The notes under the pieces were generated by a model, which saw only the letters and a list, made by a program, of their open reading frames with translations, was not told where the DNA came from and did no database searches. DNA of 64,000 nucleotides, from the NCBI GenBank assembly GCA_029212405.1, contig JARGNR010000013.1, positions 26,629 to 90,628 of the forward strand. Direction: 5' to 3'. Each line of letters begins with the position of its first letter. Within the stretch, counting starts at the first letter, position 1. A program made the translations under genes and the position numbers. Source of the DNA: Saprospiraceae bacterium. GTDB lineage: Bacteria; Bacteroidota; Bacteroidia; Chitinophagales; Saprospiraceae. Positions 7,938 to 16,231 of the stretch are shown one piece after another.

Positions 7938-9530
7938 TTATTGTACTCTTGAGTACTTTGAATTCCAAAATGTTGATTCCATTTCGTGTTCCATCTCTTT
8001 AAATTCAATGGCCATTTCTTTCCAAGAGTCTGAATCGTTGAACAAGAGTTTGTTGAGTTTTTCAGTATCTTTTCCTTCCAACCAACTTTTTCTCATCCAT
8101 TCCAAATAATACCCTTTACTAGAAAGGAAAATTTCATGTTCTTTATTTTCTTCAAGTTCAGGAAGATCAAACTTAAATTTATACTCATTCCCTGGAAAGG
8201 AGACGATATACGCTTTGTCATCCGTAAGAATTTGATCTACCGGATATTCAACACCATCTATCACTTCTATAGCAGATGGAAAAATAATCGTTGGACTAGC
8301 CTTTTTATCTATTAAGTGAAGACCTACATAGTCCAAACGCCACAACCCCCTGGTCATTTCAATTTTTACTTTGACTTTATTGTTCTCTTTTGTTTTATTC
8401 GGAATTCGAGACAAAATTAAGTTTTTAGCGATTGGCCCTTTCTCTTTTAATTCATCTAAGTAGTTCCATTTCCCTCTACGTTCATCCCAGTAAGACAACT
8501 TGATTTTACCGAATTTGCTGAGATGATTTTCTACCACTTTTCTAGTCAAGTAGCTGGTTTCCATTCTAGCTACAAAATCAGAGACTTCATTGCCCATGTA
8601 GGAAAGTGCAGAATAGAATAGAAATGTAGTCAGTTGAGTTTGGCGATAATTTAATGCAAGACCTAAGTCCCCGTCTGGTAAATTATCAAATTCAACGATG
8701 ATTTCCTCTTGTGCAAACAAATCAGTAGAGTCAGTAGTAGAAAAATATTCATGATCATCCAGATGCAGGATGTCACTTTTAATGGATTGGTTATTTACTT
8801 CAGCTTTTGTAGGATTAAACTTGCGGCTGGAGGTATAATAGGTGTTATTTTGATCCACAAAAACTGTTTCATCTTTGTTTTTTGGGACTGCTTCGATGTA
8901 TAATTCATTGACCATGTGAGATTCTAGGGCTTCGTTTTTCATGGTTAAGAAAAACTCAGAGGAAGCAGTACTGTATTGCAGCGGGTCCAGGTCTTTTTCC
9001 TCAAAGCAAGGAGAAGTTGAACTCGAAAACCCTTCTGCATTAGAATAGTGAAAAGAACTGTTTTCATCGACATAAAACGTAGGGCATGAGCCAAAACAGG
9101 CTTTGGGGTTGGCTAAGCATACTGCAGCAATAAGAACATCCGCACCAGTTAATATAGTTAGTGCAGCAACACGTGCTCCGTCTTTGGATTGTAATGGCGT
9201 TAAATCATTTGTTTCTATAATAGCAATATCATCAATAGCAAATACCAAATCGCCTTTATATTTAGGTTGTCTATTGAAATCATATAATTTTCCATTCCCA
9301 ACAATCGAATCTTTTTTTTCATTGAGTTTCCAGGTGTCCAACATACTTACATCCCCATTTTTAAAATGCATTTTTAGAAATGGTGTTTTTACTAAATCAC
9401 TGTGGATGATCTCGTTGGCATTCGAATAGGATTGTCTAAATGAATGATTGACATAACTGGTACATGAAAATACAATCCACGAAATAATACAGATAAAAAC
9501 AGAAAAGAAGAGTGCTCTTTTAGAAATCAT
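7938..9530 (-). CDS. Large hypothetical lipoprotein with CFGSCPTFY motif
   Basis: 530 residues, signal peptide with lipobox IVFSC (Cys23). After a beta-rich segment (KNGDVSMLDTWKLNEKKDS) there is a short hydrophobic patch (AALTILTGADVLIAAVCLANP) and then KACFGSCPTFYVDENSSFHYSNAEGF, a Cys-x3-Cys motif followed by aromatic residues that I have seen only as an anonymous conserved motif of Bacteroidetes exported proteins. The C-terminal half looks like a beta-sandwich. First gene of a two-gene lipoprotein unit with 7412-7927. Function unknown; an envelope role is inferred from the lipobox. Confidence 0.75.
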   Translation of the reverse strand: MISKRALFFSVFICIISWIVFSCTSYVNHSFRQSYSNANEIIHSDLVKTPFLKMHFKNGDVSMLDTWKLNEKKDSIVGNGKLYDFNRQPKYKGDLVFAIDDIAIIETNDLTPLQSKDGARVAALTILTGADVLIAAVCLANPKACFGSCPTFYVDENSSFHYSNAEGFSSSTSPCFEEKDLDPLQYSTASSEFFLTMKNEALESHMVNELYIEAVPKNKDETVFVDQNNTYYTSSRKFNPTKAEVNNQSIKSDILHLDDHEYFSTTDSTDLFAQEEIIVEFDNLPDGDLGLALNYRQTQLTTFLFYSALSYMGNEVSDFVARMETSYLTRKVVENHLSKFGKIKLSYWDERRGKWNYLDELKEKGPIAKNLILSRIPNKTKENNKVKVKIEMTRGLWRLDYVGLHLIDKKASPTIIFPSAIEVIDGVEYPVDQILTDDKAYIVSFPGNEYKFKFDLPELEENKEHEIFLSSKGYYLEWMRKSWLEGKDTEKLNKLLFNDSDSWKEMAIEFKEMEHEMESTFWNSKYSRVQ

Positions 9531-9566
9531 ATTTAGTATTTTGATTTACACCAGAGAATTTCCCTT

Positions 9567-9605
9567 GCAAAAAATACTTATACCGAAGGTGTACTCCTTG
9601 GTATA
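9567..9605 (-). terminator. Rho-independent terminator-like hairpin
   Basis: On the minus strand TATACCAAGG, a short loop, CCTTCGGTATA (one bulged C) then AGTATTTTTT. It lies downstream of the TonB-C-like gene (9754-10524) and upstream of the 9530 lipoprotein start, so it separates the two units. Confidence 0.55.
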
Positions 9606-9753
9606 CAATGGGCTACTAATGCATTGCTCTAAAGGTAGTAAATTTTACTTAGTTACTTTTTTTAAGTTTTTATTTACACGTTGAACACTCATCTTTACTT
9701 CATTTGTCATTCCACAACTTTTAAGCTTAGTTGGTATGGGTCGATTCCAAGAA

Positions 9754-10506
9754 TCAATCTATTAGTAAACAATGTTTATGCTTCATTCTTAGATCAAATT
9801 TAAAGGGTAAGTAGTAAACCTTAAATCCTACATTTTGCTTGTTTTCTATACCTGGAATCCACTTGGGCAAGTCTGCCAGGATAATATCAGCTTGATGTCC
9901 ATATTTAGGTCTACCCTTGCTATGTGCATTGGAATGAATCATTCCGTTATTTTCAACTTCACCTTCTTTCGTAATGGTTATTTTGTAAACAACTTGAGGA
10001 ATTTCCTTGGGATTGTGGGACAGCAGACTGTCTGGAATGTTGCAGTAGATGTAATTCAATAGCGCTTTTTCACCTCCTTTATATTCTGGATGACGATCTC
10101 CCAGTCCTGCTGCGTACAGGCTGTCGAGTTTAGAAGTAATAATGGTTATCACGTCAGGACCATATTTTTCTTTCAATTTTTGATGTATGATTTGATTATA
10201 GCAAACACCTTCCTCACTAATGATATCTCCACCCCCTTTTATTTTTAATGGATAGGTTTCTCGCATGATGCGCATCCAAGTATTAAATCGTGGGCTGGGT
10301 CTTCCATAAAAGTAATACCCCAAATCCTGTTCCCGGATATCTTTTTGAGCATCTAGTTCTCCTTTTTTACAAAGAATTTGTTGCGTTATTTGAATGGATT
10401 GAGATGGTGATTCTTTTGTTTTTGGTTGTTGTGCTGGAAGTTGGGAACACACCAAGAGTACGAACAGAACGGCAAGTACCTTTAGATTAATTTTGTTCAG
10501 CCTCAT
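9754..10506 (-). CDS. Secreted protein with TonB C-terminal-like domain
   Basis: Signal peptide MRLNKINLKVLAVLFVLLVCSQLPAQ supports the ATG at 10506 rather than 10524. The N-terminal half is unassigned; the C-terminal half has the pattern of a TonB_C domain: YKGGEKALLNYIYCNI (about 145-160), QVVYKITITKEGEVENN (about 178-194), then DLPKWIPGIENKQNVGFKVYY and a final PFKFDLR. There is no TonB transmembrane/proline-rich region, so this is a periplasmic stand-alone version of the kind common in Bacteroidetes, perhaps binding peptidoglycan or a receptor. Function inferred only at domain level. Confidence 0.7.
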   Translation of the reverse strand: MRLNKINLKVLAVLFVLLVCSQLPAQQPKTKESPSQSIQITQQILCKKGELDAQKDIREQDLGYYFYGRPSPRFNTWMRIMRETYPLKIKGGGDIISEEGVCYNQIIHQKLKEKYGPDVITIITSKLDSLYAAGLGDRHPEYKGGEKALLNYIYCNIPDSLLSHNPKEIPQVVYKITITKEGEVENNGMIHSNAHSKGRPKYGHQADIILADLPKWIPGIENKQNVGFKVYYLPFKFDLRMKHKHCLLID

Positions 10507-10557
10507 TGATATATTTATTCTCAAAGATGTAAATGCGGCTTAGTTTGGTGTTTGAAC

Positions 10558-11451
10558 TTACGTTTTATGGAGGTCATATTTCTTAGATGCCTCTTTGTAT
10601 ACATAGCTGTTTGTAATATTTAATAAAGGTATGTCAGTAATTTTTATTTTTTCGCAAAGCAAAATAGGAGTAGAAAGAACGGCATCCAAAGACATCAATT
10701 CAACAGGTGTGATTTCCTTTGTGAATTCTATAACCTCATCTTCGACGTTGTATTGAATAGCAGGGCAATTTTCTATTATTTGTGATAAAAGAGCAGGAGT
10801 ATCACTTAAATGTTGAATGGGTCCTTTTAGAAGCTTATCTCTATTCAGTTCATAGATTATGTAATAGGAGTCATCAAAAATAGCATAATAATAACAGTCA
10901 AATTTTGTTTTGACGATTCGATGCTTGTCGGAATCTCTATCATCATCAAAGTAATAAAAGTCATCGGGGTCGGAATAATACGATAAGTCCTCATGTTCTT
11001 TCCATAACGCAGGATTTCGTTTGATTTTAAAGAGGTAATCCACTTCCTTTTCTAACTCTATACAGGTGAAGAATGAAAAATCTAATTCAAGTAATATTGC
11101 TTTAACTTGGGCGGAAGTTAATTTGCTTAAATACTTCTCTGGATCTTTCATGAAAAGGGAATTTCTTGGAGGATAAATTTCATCTAAATTTACATCCAAT
11201 GCTTTTGCAACTAACGCAGCCAAGTTATCTGATTTTACATAGGAATCTCCATTTAAACTATAGTTGTAATTCCGTTGATACCGATTACGTAAAAATGCGC
11301 TGGATAAAAAAAAGACATGATTGAAGTGATCCACTTTTTCCATAGCTTCTTCTTTCGTATCGTAGATGCCGATTAAATCATGGTGTCCATCGTAATTGTA
11401 GGTATCATCATCAAAGACCCAACCTTTTTGTCTAATAATGTACTTTTTCAT
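10558..11451 (-). CDS. Hypothetical protein, very acidic-aromatic
   Basis: 297 residues, no signal or membrane segment. Opens MKKYIIRQKGWVFDDDTYNY and contains a run very rich in Asp and Tyr (YYSDPDDFYYFDDDRDSD, about residues 158-175). The ATG at 11451 overlaps the stop of the DUF6915-like gene by 4 bases (ATGA), so the two are translationally coupled and probably act together. No family recognised. The DTKEEAMEKVDHF segment near the N-terminus resembles small ligand-binding alpha/beta modules, but this is weak. Confidence 0.7.
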   Translation of the reverse strand: MKKYIIRQKGWVFDDDTYNYDGHHDLIGIYDTKEEAMEKVDHFNHVFFLSSAFLRNRYQRNYNYSLNGDSYVKSDNLAALVAKALDVNLDEIYPPRNSLFMKDPEKYLSKLTSAQVKAILLELDFSFFTCIELEKEVDYLFKIKRNPALWKEHEDLSYYSDPDDFYYFDDDRDSDKHRIVKTKFDCYYYAIFDDSYYIIYELNRDKLLKGPIQHLSDTPALLSQIIENCPAIQYNVEDEVIEFTKEITPVELMSLDAVLSTPILLCEKIKITDIPLLNITNSYVYKEASKKYDLHKT

Positions 11452-12053
11452 ATGAATTCATTTATCTGTTTGCATGATGCTGGTAATCCAGTTACGCCGT
11501 TATTCATCCAATCCGAATAGTTCATTTTTTCGAAAACTGCAGAAGGGGAAATCGAATAGTCTTTCAATGCTATGGGTCGGTTGAAAATTTTTGGAAGCAC
11601 TACATGCAAAAACCAGGAATTGTGGGTTAAAAGCAGAGATTTCATTTCACCAGTTAATCCAAGAGGAGATAATACCAATTCTGTTTCTTTGGGTGTGAAG
11701 TTGTATTCCGTATGTATCGTATTAATTTTTATTTTTTCATCGTCTGTGATCTCTTCCATCTGATCCACAAAATCAGACAACGTTGGTATGAATTTATGGT
11801 GGTAATCGGGTAGCACATGATCTTGTTCACATACATCTTTCACATTGATGACTTTATGATCACTATTCGTCATACTATGCCCAAAAATGGGAATAATGAT
11901 TCTTCGAATTCCCCAGAGATTATGAAAAATACGATGTCTATGGTCGCTACACATTTCTTTGGTTGCATCCATAAAAGAGTGAATAGGGTAGTAGTCGTCT
12001 ATACTACCTCCTCGTTTACTTACAGATAATTGAGCGTGTTTATACGCATTCAT
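11448..12053 (-). CDS. DUF6915-like hypothetical protein
   Basis: The start MNAYKHAQLSVSKRGGSIDDYYPIH, then HSFMDATKEMCSDHRHRIFHN and TNSDHKVINVKDVCEQDH, matches the pattern I know for DUF6915 (N-terminal HAQ-S-x-GG, a D-x-x-K-x4-D-x-RHR helix, and TNSDG...R-x-x-GEQH). His-rich helices suggest a metal or nucleic-acid site but no function is established. 201 residues, longer than the usual domain, with an extra C-terminal helical part. Coupled to the downstream gene by a 4-base overlap. Confidence 0.65.
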   Translation of the reverse strand: MNAYKHAQLSVSKRGGSIDDYYPIHSFMDATKEMCSDHRHRIFHNLWGIRRIIIPIFGHSMTNSDHKVINVKDVCEQDHVLPDYHHKFIPTLSDFVDQMEEITDDEKIKINTIHTEYNFTPKETELVLSPLGLTGEMKSLLLTHNSWFLHVVLPKIFNRPIALKDYSISPSAVFEKMNYSDWMNNGVTGLPASCKQINEFI

Positions 12054-12176
12054 TGCACTCGAATTGATTCATTTAAAAAAGGGAATGTGCTGTGTTCATT
12101 CACCCTCTAACGCTACGAATATATACATTCCGTTGAAAGAAGTAGTTATTTGCAATTTCTTACAGCGTTTCAATAT

Positions 12177-12749
12177 CTACTCAAACTCCACTTTAAATGG
12201 TTTAGGGAGTATGCTTTTACCCTCTGCATCTACAATGTTGATGTCAAAAGATTTCCCATAAAATTCTAAAAATTGAAGATTTATATTTGCTCGATGCATA
12301 CTGCTGTAGTTATTTCTACCTGAGGTAAAATCTGATTCAGGCATCAATTTAAATTCTACGATGCCCTCTTTTAATGTTTCTTTATTTACGAAGGCCGTCG
12401 TAAACGTATTGTGTTTGGTAGTGTAAGCGTATCCCAAATTTAAACAAGGTTCATTGAACTCAATTTGCATAATAGAAATTTTAGGAGCTTCTAGGATATC
12501 GAATGTAGATTTTTCTCTTTTTTCCACTTGACTGCAGTTCTCATTTGACGAAGTACTATGCGGTTGGGGTGTGTTTTCAGCTTGAGCAGTGTGTTGTTTG
12601 ACCACGCTACGCGCACTGGAAATGGGAAATCTCTTGCCTCCTTTTTTACAACCCGTCAGGGCAGGACTCCCAATACAGATGAGGAGTAATAAAATGTAAA
12701 TTAATGGAGAAATGGTTGGTGTCTTTTTATAGAAAGAATGAGTCGGCAT
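12177..12749 (-). CDS. Hypothetical lipoprotein
   Basis: 190 residues with an N-terminal hydrophobic segment (PLIYILLLLICIGSPA) and lipobox LTGC (Cys34), followed by a low-complexity linker rich in Ser/Gln/Thr and a C-terminal beta-rich domain (about 85-190) ending PKPFKVEFE. Probably anchored in the envelope. No family recognised. Stands alone between the DUF6915 unit and the ferredoxin-cyclase gene. Confidence 0.7.
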   Translation of the reverse strand: MPTHSFYKKTPTISPLIYILLLLICIGSPALTGCKKGGKRFPISSARSVVKQHTAQAENTPQPHSTSSNENCSQVEKREKSTFDILEAPKISIMQIEFNEPCLNLGYAYTTKHNTFTTAFVNKETLKEGIVEFKLMPESDFTSGRNNYSSMHRANINLQFLEFYGKSFDINIVDAEGKSILPKPFKVEFE

Positions 12750-12893
12750 GATGCAGTATTTGGTTTAATTTATCTGGATGGATTAAAGATAGAAATTATT
12801 TGTGATTTGATTGTTTGTCAAGCATAGGAATCAGTTCTGGCCCTTAATTGATTGTTAGATATTAACGTCTTATTTAGTTTCCATTTTTGTGTT

Positions 12894-13814
12894 TCAAATG
12901 ATCTCATACAACTTATATTGCCCTGTCTTCCCCTTAAGGCTGGTTTCAAAGACATTATAATTGGGGTACAGATTCTTAACTTCATGGTAGGCCGCTTCGG
13001 AAAGTAAGACGTTCGTATTAAATTCCTTATTGGCAAATTCAATCCGACTGGCATAGTTTACATTATCACCAATCACTGCCAGTTTTTTCATTTCGCCAGT
13101 ATCAAATGGTCCTACAATAACATCTCCATAATGGACACCTGCTCGAATCCCAAATGAGGTGTTGAAGTTTTCTTGAAGGTAGACATTAAATTCAATCAAA
13201 CTACTATTCATTTCTTCGATCGCTTTTAGTGCCAATAGAACAGAGTTTTGTTTTGGGTTATCCAATCCGAATATGGCTAATATGCCATCTCCAGCCACAT
13301 CACTGATGAATCCTTCATTTTTTTGAATGGTTGTATTCATAATGCGGTAATACCGATTTAAGACATGTACAATATCGTACGGTGGAAACTTTTCAGCGAA
13401 GGAGGTATAATTTACAATGTCTGTAAAAACGATGGTCAATCGTTGTTGGCTTCCCAGAGCGGAATTGGAATTCTCCGAAAATTGTTGGGAAATAATGTCC
13501 AAATCTAGCTTGTCAGAAACCATCCTACGGATTGAGACATTCCCAATTAATTTGGTTTGACAAGCCAGGCGAATTTCAGGTGGAAATTTTAGCTTTTCGG
13601 CCATTTCACGTTCTGCATCATTGGGAGGACTACAATGCGCCAGACCTTCCATTATGCTTACTCTGCAGGTCGAACATTTGCCCTGGCCCCCACATGCATG
13701 TGCGTGATTTATGTGTGCAGCTAAGGTGGCTTCCAGTAACGTGCTGTCTGGATTACAGGGAACCTGAGTTTGTTCTTTAAAAAGATGGATGGTATGTGTA
13801 CGGTGAGTTGGCAT
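12894..13814 (-). CDS. [2Fe-2S] ferredoxin - class III nucleotidyl cyclase fusion
   Basis: Residues 8-100 form a plant/adrenodoxin-type [2Fe-2S] domain with C41-x5-C47-x2-C50 and a distant C85. Residues about 124-306 are a class III adenylate/guanylate cyclase domain: FTDIVNYTSFAEKF with metal ligand D132, GDGILAIFG with second ligand D176, and GDNVNYASRIE with transition-state N253 and R257. The usual base-selecting Lys (in KxxGD) is D172 and the partner Asp/Thr position is A246, so ATP or GTP preference cannot be predicted. Ferredoxin-cyclase fusions are known in several phyla and suggest redox control of cyclic nucleotide synthesis. Soluble, single gene, ATG at 13814. Confidence 0.88.
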   Translation of the reverse strand: MPTHRTHTIHLFKEQTQVPCNPDSTLLEATLAAHINHAHACGGQGKCSTCRVSIMEGLAHCSPPNDAEREMAEKLKFPPEIRLACQTKLIGNVSIRRMVSDKLDLDIISQQFSENSNSALGSQQRLTIVFTDIVNYTSFAEKFPPYDIVHVLNRYYRIMNTTIQKNEGFISDVAGDGILAIFGLDNPKQNSVLLALKAIEEMNSSLIEFNVYLQENFNTSFGIRAGVHYGDVIVGPFDTGEMKKLAVIGDNVNYASRIEFANKEFNTNVLLSEAAYHEVKNLYPNYNVFETSLKGKTGQYKLYEII

Positions 13815-13969
13815 TCCGATTTTTAATAAATATAAGTGTAAAATTTAGAATTCATAGAATCTGTATCAAATGTAAAAATTCTGTTTTGAAATGGTGTCGG
13901 GTCTACTATTTCTTCACAAGGGATTTTGTGTTGAAAAGTTCTTTGCCAGCATTGAATCGTAAATATAGT

Positions 13970-14329
13970 TTATTCTCCCTCTATTCCTATGTCACAGTTA
14001 ATTGTGTAGGCCCTTTCCAACAATTCAAGCAGGACTTGAAAAAACCTCATGGCGACAGCTTTTGAAATTTGTTTTCTCTTGTCATGCACTGAGGGTTTTG
14101 TCAATGGAAAACTGTCTTCAATACGATACATCTGTTGGGTAATCCTTTGCGCCAACTCCCTGTTTTTATTCCATCCAATTCCACCTCCTGAATAGCCATC
14201 AATTTTAATTGCTAATTCTTCTTCTACTCTTTCGAAAAAATCTTGAAATTCAAATAGGCATAAATCATTTCCACCTATAATTAGATCAATATTTATAGGT
14301 GCTTTTAAAATGGAAAATCGTTGAGCCAT
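13970..14329 (-). CDS. Small hypothetical protein
   Basis: 119 residues, MAQRFSILKAPINIDLIIGG then an acidic amphipathic helix (FEFQDFFERVEEELAIKIDG) and a Gly-rich turn (YSGGGIGWN). The C-terminal half is helical and basic (SVHDKRKQISKAVAMRFFQVLLELLERA). No signal or known domain. It lies downstream of the tRNA-like array and upstream of the ferredoxin-cyclase gene on the same strand. Confidence 0.6.
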   Translation of the reverse strand: MAQRFSILKAPINIDLIIGGNDLCLFEFQDFFERVEEELAIKIDGYSGGGIGWNKNRELAQRITQQMYRIEDSFPLTKPSVHDKRKQISKAVAMRFFQVLLELLERAYTINCDIGIEGE

Positions 14330-14422
14330 TGATATGAATTATTGTTTGTATCCAAACGAACTTGAAAAGGTCAATGTGTTGGGTGTGGGATTGATATCGT
14401 ATGCACTAAAAATAAAAGAACA

Positions 14423-14494
14423 AGGAATATACAAGACTTGAACTTGTATCCCTGATTTGTGGGGTCAGTATGTTTCCGATTACACCAATATTCC
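14423..14494 (-). tRNA. tRNA-like element 1 (tRNA-Gln-like body, aberrant anticodon loop)
   Basis: On the minus strand 72 nt fold as a cloverleaf: acceptor GGAATAT/ATATTCC (7 perfect pairs), D arm GTGT-AATCGGAA-ACAT with G18G19, T arm ACAAG-TTCAAGT-CTTGT with a consensus T loop, 4-nt variable loop, no encoded CCA. Body lengths equal those of Bacteroidetes tRNA-Gln, whose D arm is nearly the same. The anticodon arm CTGAC-CCCACAA-ATCAG has a C31-A39 mismatch and C instead of U at position 33; positions 34-36 read CAC. A working elongator tRNA is therefore doubtful. Confidence 0.55.
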
Positions 14495-14580
14495 TTGCGT
14501 TTCTTATATGTATCATTCAAAAGTAACAGAAAATATCTAACTATTTATTCGATACATTTGTTTCTATGAGTTAAATAGCG

Positions 14581-14651
14581 AGGAATACACAAGACTTGAA
14601 CTTGTATTGCTAGGTAGCATCCTAGAGTGTTTCCGATTACACTAATATTCC
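14581..14651 (-). tRNA. tRNA-like element 2 (shortened anticodon loop)
   Basis: Second copy: acceptor GGAATAT/GTATTCC, D arm GTGT-AATCGGAA-ACAC, T arm identical to element 1. The anticodon arm is different, CTAGG-ATGCTA-CCTAG, which leaves only six loop bases instead of seven (total 71 nt). The three-base anticodon would be GCT if U33 is taken as the T in the loop. Body and arms conserved, decoding loop defective. Confidence 0.5.
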
Positions 14652-14722
14652 TCACATTTCTTTATCAAATAAATAGCTTAATAAACATTAAATCAAATTT
14701 TGTTTCGCGTTACTAAAGAACA

Positions 14723-14794
14723 AGGAATATACAAGACTTGAACTTGTAGCATCAGCCTGGAGAGCCGCTATGTTTCCGATTACACCAATACCCC
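14723..14794 (-). tRNA. tRNA-like element 3 (third divergent anticodon arm)
   Basis: Third copy, starting 11 bases after the SDR stop codon and so possibly part of its 3' UTR. Acceptor GGGGTAT/ATATTCC (two G-U pairs), D arm GTGT-AATCGGAA-ACAT, same T arm. Anticodon arm GCGGC-TCTCCAG-GCTGA has a mismatch at 27-43 and again C at position 33; positions 34-36 read TCC. Confidence 0.5.
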
Positions 14795-14804
14795 TTGCAT
14801 ATTT

Positions 14805-16163
14805 TTACCAGTTATCGATGTTGTAATTTTTCAGTAATTTACCTGCAATGTCTACATTATTTACAATTTTTTCATAAATCGGATGCAAAATTCTTGAAGC
14901 TCCATCCACGGGGTCCAATGGAGGAATGATTCCTTTTTCAAATTGTTGCTTCCGTAATTTTTCTGTGGCTCCAGTAGATATCCAGCCCACATCTACGCTA
15001 TTCATATAAATACCATCATTCAACAAATCTTTATATGAGGTGAGTGTAAGCATATTTAATGCGGCCTTGGTCATATTGGTATGGGGATGGAACATCGTTT
15101 TTTTTGCATAACTAAATTGCCCTTCAGAAGAAGTGACATTGATGATAAATCGATGATCAAATTCAGATACTTTGAATAATGGGGCCAATTCTTTAATCAG
15201 TAAATACGGCGAGATTTGATTGATCAGATTCACTTCTAATAATTCCACTAAATCAATCTCTTCTAGTTTTGAATACCAACTGGTTTTATCTCTTTCATCG
15301 ATCGGTTGTCCAAAACGATTCAACTCTTCATAAAGAACCATTTCCCTATTATTATTGGGTTCATATTGGGCATGTGTAGTATTCAGAAGACACATTTTAC
15401 TTTCAATAGAATGGGCCAACTTTTTTTCCGACGAGATCAGTTTATTGGTATAGGTATCATCGTATTTAATGGTCTGGGCGGCATTATTTACGAGAATGTC
15501 CAATTTGGAGTGTTGTTGTCCATAATGGTCAATAAATCGTTCTACATCCTTGAGAATTCTTAAATCTAAGCCATAGATCAGTAGCCGATCCTTCCATTGT
15601 TCAAAGTCTTTTTCTTTTTTTAATTCATGATAGGCGAGTGCCGGAAAACGAGTAGTAATGGTAAGATTGGCATTGCATCTAAGAAATTTTAAAGCGGTCG
15701 CATATCCTACCTTCACTCTTCCTCCGGTAAGAATAACATTTCGATTGGATAGATCCACTTTTTTAGATCTATATGCAAAATTTAGCTCTGCACATGATGG
15801 ACAAAGTCGGTGATAAAAGGAGTGTATTTTAGTATACATTTGCAAACAGGAATAACACTTAATGGGATGGTTGGCCTCTGTATAAGTGTTTATCAAATGG
15901 TCTGATTCGTTACCGTAAAACGTTTGTTTGTGCAAGGCGTTTTTTGCTATGACGGAGGATTTAACCACCTCAGTATTGCTTTTTTCTTGTTTATTGGAAT
16001 CAATCAATTGTTTTTTAGCCTTTTTAGCAACCTTTGTAATCAGAGTGCCAAATAATTGATTGTTGGGGTTTGCAAGAGGATCACCTTTTAGTGTTTGAAG
16101 TACATGAATACATGCTTCCCATTCCTCTTTCGAAAATCCGTATGTATCATGAAATGAGTTCAT
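14805..16163 (-). CDS. SDR-family oxidoreductase with N-terminal zinc ribbon
   Basis: 452 residues. About 1-100 are helical and unassigned; C103-x2-C106 and C121-x2-C124 form a zinc ribbon; from 140 a Rossmann SDR domain follows: VILTGGRVKVGYATALKF (143-160, a TGxxx-x-G nucleotide loop), LDILVNNAAQT, INVTSSEGQF with the catalytic Ser, and PHTNMTKAALNM where the SDR Lys is kept but the catalytic Tyr (YxxxK) position is Thr. The family uses NAD(P)H, but the missing Tyr suggests altered or lost dehydrogenase activity. The gene is directly followed by the tRNA-like array. Confidence 0.8.
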   Translation of the reverse strand: MNSFHDTYGFSKEEWEACIHVLQTLKGDPLANPNNQLFGTLITKVAKKAKKQLIDSNKQEKSNTEVVKSSVIAKNALHKQTFYGNESDHLINTYTEANHPIKCYSCLQMYTKIHSFYHRLCPSCAELNFAYRSKKVDLSNRNVILTGGRVKVGYATALKFLRCNANLTITTRFPALAYHELKKEKDFEQWKDRLLIYGLDLRILKDVERFIDHYGQQHSKLDILVNNAAQTIKYDDTYTNKLISSEKKLAHSIESKMCLLNTTHAQYEPNNNREMVLYEELNRFGQPIDERDKTSWYSKLEEIDLVELLEVNLINQISPYLLIKELAPLFKVSEFDHRFIINVTSSEGQFSYAKKTMFHPHTNMTKAALNMLTLTSYKDLLNDGIYMNSVDVGWISTGATEKLRKQQFEKGIIPPLDPVDGASRILHPIYEKIVNNVDIAGKLLKNYNIDNW

Positions 16164-16231
16164 TCTAGTTTAATTTTGAGTAATTGATAATCAGAAGATT
16201 GGTGTCAATATACAGGAAAAATAGTTACTAC

